Assembly (NCBI GenBank): GCA_030848705.1 | Contig: JAUIZM010000012.1 | Span: forward strand, 3,846,679 to 3,910,678 | From: Heracleum sosnowskyi | Lineage: Eukaryota > Streptophyta > Magnoliopsida > Apiales > Apiaceae | Reading direction: 5' to 3' | Length of the DNA: 64,000 bases | Shown here: one piece after another, positions 23,283-33,192 of the stretch | How the letters are laid out: each line of letters begins with the position of its first letter | Position numbering within the stretch: the stretch's first letter is position 1 | Notes under the pieces: generated by a model | What the model saw: the letters and a program-made list of their open reading frames with translations, nothing else | Databases searched by the model: none | Told to the model about the DNA's origin: nothing | Made by a program: the position numbers and the translations under genes

Positions 23283-23285
23283 TCT

Positions 23286-23320
23286 GATTCCGGGATGGAA
23301 TCCTTGTAAGTAGGGGAGAC
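23286..23320 (+). promoter_or_regulatory. Inverted repeat plus polypurine tract of gypsy-2
   Basis: GATTCCGGGATGGAATCC (23286-23303) just after the pol stop is followed by AAGTAGGGGAGAC, directly before the 3' LTR. It matches the gypsy-1 and element E arrangements. Confidence 0.75.
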
Positions 23321-25920
23321 TGTAATATCCCCAAATTTCTGTAATAATTAAAACCTTGATGAATAGTAATTTCCACTGATGAATAGTAAAATTCCTGAGG
23401 AAAAGTTTTTCAGACCACCCTATGTAGGTGACATGGAATGAATGTTTCGAAGTTATATTATTGATGTATAAGGAGAATAAGTGAATGAAAATGCAATCAG
23501 AATCAGAAGATTCCCATTCGAGTTTTAAATCACTATTCACTGGACAGTTAAGGACGTATTGATTTGATCGTTTTAAGAAAGTATGAGGAATGAGAAATAC
23601 ATGATCATACCTTAAACCAAGGTGAGAAACCTAAGATTATATATTAGACAAAGGTAATGGAAGGATAAAGGAAGTACCCTAGCTTTGGTACAGAGAAACG
23701 TCTTTAAAACCACTGGAAACTATCGCGAAACAAAAGCGTAATAAATTATGGATTAAACCCTAACCAAAGAAGGAGTATTATATGAGATCATCAAGTGCAA
23801 TATATAAAAGAATTGAGGGTGCAAATGATGACATAAGCATGATGCAAGTTTTCAAACCCTGTACCATATAATGATGCTGTTGTGATATGTGTTGTGATAT
23901 TGCTACATATGCTGCTTTATGCTGAAAAATAATGTGAAACTGTTTTGCTTTGTAAAAAGCTGTATAAGGTTTATATGCTAGCTAAGTACTAGATATATAC
24001 CAAGGTTGAGGATTAAAGACTCTAAGTATAGAGTACTAGTACGATGGTTTTAAAAACTTAGACCGGGAGTCAAATTATTAATTATTTTTAAACTACTGTC
24101 AAAGGCTGGAAGGTTCCAGGGACAGTTATGTTTTAAATGCTTATTAAATATTCCAATATCTATATTATGGGATATTTAAGGTGAGATATTTGAATAATAT
24201 TATAATAAATATTATTTGAATATTATTTAAATAAAGTGAATATTATTATTTTTAAATATTCACTTAAGTGTTTATATTGAATAATAATTCAATATTTATT
24301 AATTGATTATTATTTAATTAAGTGAATATTATTTTGAATATTCACTTAAGTAGTTATATTGAATAAAAATTTAATATTTATTATTTGAGTATTTATTAAA
24401 TACTCCAAAAATGATTTCAAATCATAGAACCTTATTATATGATCCAAGGTTCTATTATTTACACAAAAATATAAATTTCTGATTTTCAGAAAAGGTATTA
24501 AAATAGAGATTCCCAACTATTATTTTAAGATAGTTAAAGGTAATTAAATGCAAACAATATTATTTCCAACTCCTCGAAAACTGGGAATCTAGTTCAAGAA
24601 TTCGAGGACAGTGATTTACTTCCACTGTTCCTCTAAAGTATCTATAACTAGGGGATTGCTCCCCCATTCAAATAAGAGTTTTTCAACTCACTGAACTCTG
24701 ATATTTCAATAAACTCCCTGGTCATGATTTCAAAATATGTAGTAATCATCGGTAGTCTCGTTGACTAATGTCAACCCACACTTTGACTTACTCCTTTCAA
24801 TTACTCTGGAGTAAGGTATCCTGAGCAGTTACAAAGTTTTGACGAGTATTTGTACTCGGGGAAAAATGGAATTAAATTCCGATTTCCGATTCATTAATAT
24901 TTTTCATCATGGGAATTGGAAAGGTCTACACGGCAATGAAATAGGTGCCGGGGTAGTGCCAAAATTATCAAGGCTTACCCGGTGATGAAATAGGCCCGAG
25001 GTAGTGATCTCTTGCGTGCTAAGGCTTACCCGGTGATGAAATAGGCCCGGGGTAGTGATTTCTTAGCACAATGGCCCGTATGCGGTCAGGGTGATAACCG
25101 AACAGGAAGTCGTCCTTCTACTAGTAGAAAAGAAAAGTTACGATACAACGGCTGATCACCGTGTATCGGGTGTTCCAGTACATTCCCTTCCCTCCATTTG
25201 GAGTTGAGCTGCACATTGTAACAAAAGCCTAGGCGCGGAGTTACTGATAATGTGATAGTAATAAGAAATGATGTTCCTCATACAGTAGTCGTACTGTATG
25301 GTATGTTTTGACGAAAAGAGAAATAAATATATCATTCTGTATACGAATGAAGTTTTAAAGGTTTTCCTTTATGATATAAGCTTACTTATATGCTTATGCT
25401 GAATTGTATTATTGCTGGGCCAAGTGCTCACTCTTGCTTTTTCTTTCTATACATATATATCACAACACAACAGCTAGAGTAGATGGCCAGGATTCACCGT
25501 ACCGCTCGGAAGCGCGTCAGGGACATACAGGCCGCCTGTAACATGGTTGTTACAGAGGATCAGGTAGAAGTCCTGAGTTGGTTCGGAGTGTAACTCTTGT
25601 TGCTCCGGTTTAATTATAAGTATCACTTATGTATATTAATGAACAAGAACAAACTTTTGCGCTACCCTGTGATTTCACATAGAAATCACATCGGTAGTAG
25701 GTTGCAGTATTTTACTTTTGGGTTGTAATAACTTTAATTTGTGGATTATATGACTACTGTATTGTAAGTTCGTTTCTGAGACATAACTGGCGTGAGTATA
25801 TTGATGGTGGGGTCACCATGTGTGATGATTTATTGTTTTATAGTTCAAGTATTAAGTGTTTGTACGGAACAAGGGATCGTGACAACCCAGATCTCCGACC
25901 CCGGGTCTGGGGGTGTTACA
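23321..25920 (+). mobile_element. 3' LTR of gypsy-2 with a 1.44-kb internal deletion
   Basis: Ends match the 5' LTR (TGTAATATCC ... GGGGGTGTTACA). At 23848 the sequence jumps from the equivalent of 13690 to that of 15131; GCAAG occurs at both edges in the 5' LTR, so it is a microhomology deletion. The TATA box (23801) is kept but the region just after it is lost. The flank after 25920 (GAATG) does not repeat the CCCAA before 13165, so there is no target duplication. Confidence 0.95.
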
Positions 25921-26002
25921 GAATGGAACTAACATTATCAGATGGGTGAAGAAAGAAGGGGTTTAACATATCTTGGTATGATATTCTTGAAGGTGTTGCC
26001 AT
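25921..26002 (-). pseudogene. N-terminal 27 codons of the copia gag
   Basis: The minus-strand ATG at 26002 starts MATPSRISYQDML and continues with FFLHPSDN, a hallmark of a copia Gag N-terminus. The frame is cut at 25921 by gypsy-2. The Gag resumes on the other side (13164) at LGFVNG, and about 30 residues normally present in between are missing on both sides. About 190 bp of leader separate the ATG from the primer site. Confidence 0.8.
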
Positions 26003-26194
26003 ATTTGGTTAAGGAATGTTAAGATTCTATAGAAAGGTTGAATCTGTGTTGGTGATTTGAAAATAGAAAAGTAGATCTGGAGATTCGAAAAAAGAAAACA
26101 AGACAAGTCTGAGAAAAGAAGCAAGAGAGGGGATTAAAAGAGATGAGGATTGTAGAGTAAGATTAAAGAAGAATGTTTACAGGCAGGAAAGACT

Positions 26195-26206
26195 ACTCTG
26201 ATACCA
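26195..26206 (-). promoter_or_regulatory. Primer binding site of the minus-strand copia element
   Basis: On the minus strand the sequence is TGGTATCAGAGT, complementary to the initiator Met tRNA 3' end, lying directly next to the LTR end at 26207. This fixes the element's orientation as minus. Confidence 0.85.
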
Positions 26207-26446
26207 TGATAATAAGCAGAATTTTATCAAAGCAATAAAGCTTGTCTCAGAGAGAAAAACATTGGAGGAGAGATCATATACATTTCATTGATAATTGATT
26301 CTGTTAGCCTCTACAATTGTTCTCAGAGATCCTTATATCTAAGCAGTACATGTGCTGTCACTAACACCCAAAGTAAAATAACAACCTTGTCTTATATTCT
26401 AGGTACAACCTTGTCTTGTACAGTAATTTATTTAGTAACTGTTACA
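26207..26446 (-). mobile_element. 5' LTR of the minus-strand copia element
   Basis: The LTR lies immediately outside the primer site. In plus orientation it starts TGATAATAAGC and ends either CACTAACA (26366) or GTAACTGTTACA (26446). The longer form includes a TATA-like AGAATATAAGAC (minus) and is preferred. The outer part is duplicated at 5591-5762 beside LRR-RLP A. Confidence 0.7.
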
Positions 26447-27266
26447 AAAGGAAATGTGGACTCTTGTGGTCCTTCAATACTAACGGCTTTCAAACAGAAT
26501 CCGGTTGATATTCAAAGTAAAAGTTTAAGATTCATAGACATAAGCAATAACATGCTACAAGGGAATCTCCCAGTTATACTTTGTGAATAACAACAAATTT
26601 ACCGGAGATATTTCCCCTATGATTTGTCAGAAAACAACATGAGTGGACCAATTCCACAGTGCCTAGCCGATTCTATGGAATTCCTTGTTCTCCAAAACAA
26701 CTTTTTTGGTACAATTCCTCAAATATACACAAAAGAATGCCACTTGAAGGTGTTGGATTTGAGTCAAAACCAGTTTACAGGGGAAGTTCCTAAGTCATTG
26801 ACAAATTCTAAAATGCTACAGATTTTGGATCTATCAACTAATCAGATGAAACAAACTTTCCCCACTTAGTTGGGGACTCTTCCACAACTACAAGTTTCAG
26901 GGTGAAATTGGAAGTCCAAGGAATCTTTCAGAGTTCCCAATGCTGTGCATTATTGATCTCTCTAATAACTCTTTAACGGGTGCTTTGCCTGTGTATTATT
27001 ACATTCAAATTTGGAATGCAATGAAAGATTTTCGTACAGACATGGAACCAAATATAAAAACAAATATGAACAGTTAGCAGTACAACAATTCTTACTTGGA
27101 AAACTCGAGACTTTGTGGATTCCCGTTATCTAAGAATAGTGGAATTGTGCGGTCACCACCTGATGATTACAAGGATGATACTGATGAAGATAAGTTTTCA
27201 AGTGGATTTGATTGGAGGGACACAAAAGTACATGAGGAGACGGAAGAGGCAAGCTATTCGGGTTAA
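26447..27266 (+). pseudogene. LRR receptor-like protein pseudogene B
   Basis: A close duplicate of pseudogene A with the same stops, the same TAG in the WLG motif and the same loss of LRRs before LCGFP, so these lesions predate duplication. B differs by lacking 111 bp (37 codons, in frame) exactly covering the membrane span: GATTTGATTGG runs straight into AGGGACACAAAAG. The edges share TTGG. Signal peptide and N-terminal LRRs are missing. Confidence 0.85.
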
Positions 27267-27677
27267 GGAAACAGGTTTGCTATCTCCTTGAGGTTTAGTA
27301 TTGTGTTTAGTTTCTCCTTAAGGTTTTACTGGGCATGGGTGTGCAACTGTTGTTCTATATATGTTTGGTTGTATGTGCTTGTGTTTTTTCTAATACATTG
27401 GTAACACTGTCATGCCAGAAATTTATACCATCTTACTCACATGATACACATTTATAATAACCTACAAAGATCTTACATCACGAGGAATGGTTTTGCTGCA
27501 ATTTGTCAATATCCGATCAATTACATATCACCAAGCAAGAATAATAATTTTATATTCTAGCACGATTGCTAAGATTTTACAAGTAATTAAAGACATTTCC
27601 ATGCTTTAAATATTTGGCTGAGAAATGTTATTTTGGTTCCTTTTTAAATATTTGACTATAATATGTTTATCATCTAT
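27267..27677. repeat. 3' flank duplicated from locus A (6711-7107)
   Basis: Non-coding sequence collinear with 6711-7107 up to TATGTTTATCATC. Beyond that point A carries a SNAP43 fragment and B carries PPR sequence. Confidence 0.85.
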
Positions 27678-28342
27678 CTCTTTCGACAATTTCAACTCCA
27701 ATTCATCTTTTCCACACAGCCTAAGCCCTTTAAAAAGATCAGTCAAGGTTATAGAATTAGGAGCAATACCTCGATCTAGCATCTCCCTCAGAACTTGGAC
27801 CCCTCCATTATAATCCTTGTTCTCGCATAATGCCGACATCAATCTGTTCAATGTATGCAAAAACACTTTCCATTATAATCGTGCACATTGTCCTATAATT
27901 ATAATCTGTTCTCCATTATAATCGTGCACATTGTCCTATAATTAGCGCAGAAAAGGTTGACGAGTTTGGAACCAATTTCCGCAAAAACACTTTCCGCAGA
28001 TTTCAACTTACGATGCTTAGTCAAAATATGCAAAATCATCGAATGGGTTTCAAGATTACGAAAAGACGGGTTTTTGAGCCCAAACCACTTAAAGAACTTA
28101 AACGAAAGAAGATGGTCATTACGGAGCTTTAAAAGAATGTGTTTTACTCGAAAAAGAGACAACCCAGAGTGAATAAGATGACTATAAACTACATTTACAA
28201 AATCAAGATCATGAGCTTTAGGTTCAGGAATGGTTCTATGAGGTAATGGGGTTGGATTAAAATTCTTGTTTTTTATGAATAATTGTGTTGATGATGTAAA
28301 TGGGGTTTGATTAATTAGAGTGGATAATCTACGGAAATGCAT
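27678..28342 (-). pseudogene. PPR protein pseudogene with its middle deleted
   Basis: Minus strand. The N-terminal part (28342 down to about 27960) starts MHFRRLSTLI, an organelle-targeting-like leader, and runs into an early helical repeat (ETHSMILHILTKHRKLKSAE). The C-terminal part (27866-27680) has a typical PPR, DYNGGVQVLREMLDRGIAPN. PPR proteins bind organellar RNA. Most of the repeats that should lie between are gone. The junction contains a tandem roughly 42-bp duplication of ATAATCGTGCACATTGTCC (27869-27945). The C-terminal frame reads out into shared flank sequence. Relatives lie at 32260 and 45325. Confidence 0.85.
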
Positions 28343-28649
28343 AATTGATGATTCTTGAAGTGAAAATGCATAATATACACTTTGTATTTTAAATTTCAAT
28401 CAATATAAAAAATGCATACAGGCATGGTGTAAGCAAGCAAGATGAAAAACTATGTATATAAGATGAAAGAGTGAATAATGGAGATAAACCTTAGAGATTA
28501 TGCACAAAGAGTGTGTGTTTATAGTAAAATTAAAAATATATTTTTTATATTTTTTCAATATTTCTTTAGAGCCCCTTCTTTTCAAAACATTTTAGTGATT
28601 GGAATATAAAATTTTGAAAAAAAATGGATGATATTAATATATTATAAAA

Positions 28650-29415
28650 GAGAAAAGGGAGCCTAAGATGCATCTTAGGTATCTTTCCTAAGATGTTTTA
28701 AAAAACTACGTCGTTCTGTTTTTAAACATATTTTTCTTATTTTATTTTTATTTTCCACAATACTAATTCAGTCGTGTGAACTCTCTAACCCTAAAAAACT
28801 CGTAAACAAACATTACTCCCTTGCAAAGAAATTGAGAGATCCCAAAATTCATAATAGAACATCTTAGTTTGTTACAGTTGATTAGACCTAAAGGACGACC
28901 AAAAGTGGCTTCAAGAATACTTTCCGGTAAACAAGCTGCTCAACTTCAAGCAAAGCCGCGTGTATGTAAAAAATGCAATGGCACTGGACATGATTCTAGA
29001 AATTGTCAAAATCCGCAAAAAACTGTACGTGGGGACTGATCCATTGAGCCGCCTTCAATCCAAATAAACTAAGATATGGTTCATTTTATGTCCAGTGATT
29101 TTGTGTGGAGTAATGTGATGTCCAGAGTGATGTGAATTTAGAATTGTTTTATGTGGATTTTTAAACAGAACAAATATCAAACAGATTGTGTGCACCATGC
29201 TTACAACTTACTACAACCATATGGGCCAAGATATTTGAGATATTCTTAGGCGGAGAGAATGCACCGAAAGAGAAGGCACAGAAGTATAATGGAAGGTTAT
29301 GTCACGTAAACTAAAGAGAATAGAATTACGTTTTCTAATTGAATAGTTAAACGACGTAGTTTTTTAAAGCATCTTAGGAAAGATACCTAAGATGCATCTT
29401 AGGCTCCCTTTTCTC
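28650..29415. mobile_element. Non-autonomous MULE (766 bp) with long TIRs and 9-bp target duplication
   Basis: TIRs of about 60 bp (GAGAAAAGGGAGCCTAAGAT ... and its complement at the right end, including ACTACGTCGTT) are flanked by the 9-bp duplication ATTATAAAA (28641-28649 and 29416-29424). Nine-bp duplications and long TIRs are diagnostic of Mutator-like elements. The element retains a transposase-like tail (see 28881-29040) but no catalytic core. Confidence 0.95.
28881..29040 (+). pseudogene. C-terminal FAR1/MULE-type zinc-knuckle fragment
   Basis: The frame reads RPKGRPKVASRILSGKQA and then CKKCNGTGHDSRNC, a CX2CX4HX4C knuckle preceded by a GRPK basic motif, as in the C-termini of FAR1-related and MULE transposases. 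It is the only coding trace in the MULE, so this looks like an internally deleted autonomous element rather than a captured gene; the alternative cannot be excluded. Confidence 0.65.
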
Positions 29416-29565
29416 ATTATAAAAATATTATTTTATTTACTATTGAATTCATAAATAAAATTGACATTTTATTTTATGAATGTCAATTTTTGGTATTCAA
29501 AGTTGACTCAGTAGAGTGCTAATAAGAATGCTATATTATGCAATATCACGTGGTGTTGACACTCC

Positions 29566-30805
29566 TCTTAGAACTCTTTATTAGAGTTGTTATAATACTC
29601 CAGTTGTAATTATACCCAATAATTTGTCCAAATGACTTGTACTTTCCTATTTCGTGAACATACAAAATCCAAACATAATTTATTAAAAATTTTGTGTTTG
29701 TGGCTTTGTGCGTATATATTTTGTTATTAATAATTATTAATATTTTATTAGTAATAATTATTAATATTTGAATAATGCTAGAGGAGAAAAACGGATACGA
29801 AATATGTGGTATTAGTATTGGTTACAACTCAATCAAATTTAATAGACCTGTTTGCATTAAGACCAATATCAATCAATAAAAAATATTTTAAATTGTCATA
29901 TTATTTTGTACCAAAAGGGAAAGAGAAATAAGGAAATTCATTCCTTTTGTTGGTGTTTGTTCTATAAAAAATGTCGTTCTATTTTCCCTTTTTTTGGTTT
30001 ACGTTTAGTCAATATCCCTCCAACCCCATACTTTAATATAGTTTTTTTGATTTATATCTTAAATCACTAGACAATAGATTAATATATAAATTATTTTTAA
30101 ATATTATAAATAATTTATAATTTTTTTTATAAATTAAAAAGTAATTTTGGTATAATTTATTAAAAAAATTAATGATTTTATTAAATTATAAATTATATTA
30201 ATTTATTAAAATGTAAATAAACAATATTGTTTCAAATAAAAATGTACTTGACTCTTTTGAAATTATATATTATTAGGAAAAAAACAAATACAAAGGTAAT
30301 TAAATATTTTTTCACTAGATCAAAATCAAACAAGTAAAATAATTCAATATTATTCATTTACTTTCTCCTTATTCTTTCCGTTTTGGTTTTCATTTCGTCT
30401 CTAAATTCTTGATCCGAATGAAATGGGGAACGGATCGATATAAGGTGGCGCGGATGAAATGTCCATCCGTAATAGTAAGAGAGATGGTAATTATATTAAT
30501 ATAAGGTTCTTAGATAACTTATAGTATAAGATGTAATTGTTATAAACATAGAGTTTTTAGAGGTAATTTTAGAGATACATTAATTGTATTATTGATTTAG
30601 ATTAATATATTAGAAGATATATTGGAAAAAAAATAATAATAGTGATGAATAAATTCAAATTATTAATATATTCTCAGTTGTTAATATTAGCATACTCGAA
30701 TTTAAATAATAATTATATTAATTTGAAGTTAAGAGAATTATATTAAGTTAATTAAGTTAATAATTATATGTATCTCTCGATATACATATCTATACAATAC
30801 CATTA
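29566..30805. repeat. AT-rich sequence duplicated from locus A (7233-8834)
   Basis: Resumes similarity to locus A at CTCTTAG.ACTCTTTATTAG and follows it to ATACCATT. Relative to A it lacks a segment around 8090-8440. No gene is seen. Between the MULE and this point (29425-29565) is short unique AT-rich DNA. Confidence 0.8.
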
Positions 30806-31440
30806 AGAGAGTTTTCTGCTTTTAACAAAGATTTAATTTGATTTTAAATAATAATTGTTATATATATAATTTAAAATGAAGCTAAATATATTAAGATATT
30901 AATAATTATATGGATATCACAGTATACATGACATAACATACCATTTAATGGAGGTTTACACTTTTAATAAAGAGTACAGATTCCCGATAGCGAATTGTTT
31001 TTATACTTCTCCCCGATTATGCCCGAACCTGAAAAAATCTTCAAATTCTTGACCCGGATGGAATGGGGAACATATCGAGATAAGTTGGCGAGGATGAAAT
31101 GTCCACCCGTCGTAATAGTAAGAGAGATGGTAATGATATTAATGCAAGGTTCTTAGATAACTTATAGTATAAGATGTAATTGTTATAAATATAGAGTTGT
31201 TAGAGGTAATTTTATAGATACATTAATTGTGTTATTGATTTATATTAATATATTAGAAGATACATCAATATATAAAAATTAATATTGATGAATAAATTCA
31301 AATTATCAATATATTCTCAGTTGTTAATATTAACATATTGGAATTTAAATAATAATTATATTAATTTGAAGTTAAGTGAATTATATTAAGTTAGTAATTA
31401 TATGTATCTCGCGGTATATATCTATACAATAACATTAAGT
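30390..31440. repeat. Direct duplication of a roughly 640-bp unit
   Basis: GACCCGGATG.AATGGGGAAC and the following roughly 400 bp occur at about 30410 and again at about 31045, each ending in a CTATACAATA.CATTAAG-like segment followed by GCTTTTAA.AA. A third single copy lies at 8440-8834. Non-coding. Confidence 0.8.
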
Positions 31441-32240
31441 GGGTTTTTTGCTTTTAATAAAAATTTAATTTGATTTTAAATAATAATTATTATATATATT
31501 AATTTGAAATTAAGTTAAATATATTAAGATATTAATAATTATATGTATACCATATACGCATACGAGGTTTCTGCTTTTAATAAAGAGTATAGATTTTTTT
31601 GTCACGTAAGAATCTTTAAACAAATTCTACACAATTGCACTGGATAAAATTTTAATTCTAATTAAATTTTAAATTTTTAAATATGAGTCCTATGTATTTT
31701 AAATTTTGATTCCGTCAAAGGACTTGAGACATCGTAGTTGACCCCAAGTCCCCAAGTAACCATGGAATCTAAAAGATACACAAATTTAAGGGGAGAAAAA
31801 TTGGATTCAGTCTGAGTAATGAAAATACACCATGTGAAAGGCTTGGATTTGGTCTTGTGGATCATTTGCTTAATTGGTCTGGTATGGAAAGGTTTATCAA
31901 TGCATTTTCCACATAAAAAGTTATATCACTCGTCTGTGTACCTTTGGAGTAAGGGAATCTCTTTCAAGCCACTGGAGTCTGGACAAAATTCCTTTCTGAA
32001 GTTTCTCATACTTTTGTAATTCTCTAATAATTTTAATTTTCAAATTAGGATTAATATAAAAAGTTAAACTAGTTTTACGAATTTTAGGCATGCTAGCAAG
32101 TCTCTTGTTGTTCTGCGGCGGGGTCTAAACACTCTGCTCTTCTCTTTCAGGTCAATATATGTTCATCATTCTCTTATCAAGATGTGTGTATCCATATATT
32201 CATTGATTGATTGAAATACTGGTGTATAGTTCATCTTTTC
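31441..32240. other. Intergenic, no gene seen
   Basis: AT-rich sequence. Short frames at 31677-32019 have no recognisable similarity and overlap each other on opposite strands. The segment from about 32090 resembles the leader region upstream of the PPR fragments. Confidence 0.5.
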
Positions 32241-32259
32241 ATATCAAGAATCATAAATT

Positions 32260-32480
32260 ATGCAATTCCGTAGATTATCTACTCTAATTAATCCAACCCC
32301 ACAAAACCAATTTGCGTATCAACACAAATATTCACAAAAAAACAAGAATTTAAATCCAATTCACTACGTCATAAAACCATTCCTGAACCTAAAGCCAGGG
32401 ATATTGATTTCATAAATGTAGCTTATAGTCATCTTCTTATTCACTCTCATTGGCCTCGCCTCTTTTTCGGGTAAAGAACT
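32260..32480 (+). pseudogene. PPR N-terminal fragment (plus strand)
   Basis: Starts MQFRRLSTLINPTP and parallels the N-terminus of the PPR pseudogene at 28342. A frame break after about 48 codons (near 32390) is followed in another frame by KARDIDFINVAYSHLL, matching the relative's continuation. The similarity ends near LFFG. Confidence 0.75.
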
Positions 32481-32752
32481 TTGTTACCGGGATACATATA
32501 TTTCTACTTTGGCTCTATCTATAACTGACTGCAACGTAAGGGATTGCCTCATAAGTACATCCTGTAGTCAATAGACAAGGTGGCTTTGCTGCTCCATAAA
32601 AAAGTGTCATTTTTAACACCTCCAATTGCTGGATAGCTAAGAAAATTATTGAAACCCTGTATCATGATTCCCATTACTTGCACTAGATTCCTCTCCTTTG
32701 CTTTTATCCTTTCCATTATGTTTCTACTTCTTTAGAAACCCTGTATCATGAG

Positions 32753-33117
32753 TGTTAAAGTCAATACTAGTCCCGAAAATCCAAATTACAGCCAACACAT
32801 TTCTGGTTACTAGTTGCTGATTGATAAATAAGTTAGTATAATAATTTCAACTATTAGTTTCTAGTTGAATAGTTTCTGGTTGAAGTATTTAGTACGTGAT
32901 AGACTTATTGTATGGTCTAGATTAATTCTGCTATCTTTGTTGTAGGGTGAAGATGGTTTTCTGAAACCTATAAATACACCCTTGTATCTGAGTTTAATAA
33001 AAATAACAGTTGTCTTAAGTCCAAAGAGAAAAGATCAGAGCATACCTGTTTTAAGTATAACTGGTGTGTTGTTTTTCTTGAGAGATAAGACTCAAATACA
33101 AAGAGTGTTTTTCAACA
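32753..33117 (+). mobile_element. 5' LTR of copia-2 (365 bp)
   Basis: TGTTAAAGTCAATACTAGTC ... TTTTTCAACA, followed 2 bp later by the primer site TGGTATCAGAGC (33120). It contains a TATA box TATAAATAC (32969). The left flank cannot be tested for a target duplication because the 3' LTR is truncated. Confidence 0.95.
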
Positions 33118-33119
33118 AT

Positions 33120-33131
33120 TGGTATCAGAGC
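33120..33131 (+). promoter_or_regulatory. Primer binding site of copia-2
   Basis: TGGTATCAGAGC matches the complement of the initiator Met tRNA 3' end perfectly. Confidence 0.95.
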
Positions 33132-33192
33132 TAAGGTTCTTGGATTGTGAGTAGTTGAGTGTTTGTAAACTTGTAAAATTCTTCAGCAGAAG

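Noticed and set aside
31677..32019. Opposite-strand short ORFs in intergenic DNA
   Set aside because: No motif, no similarity, mutually overlapping.
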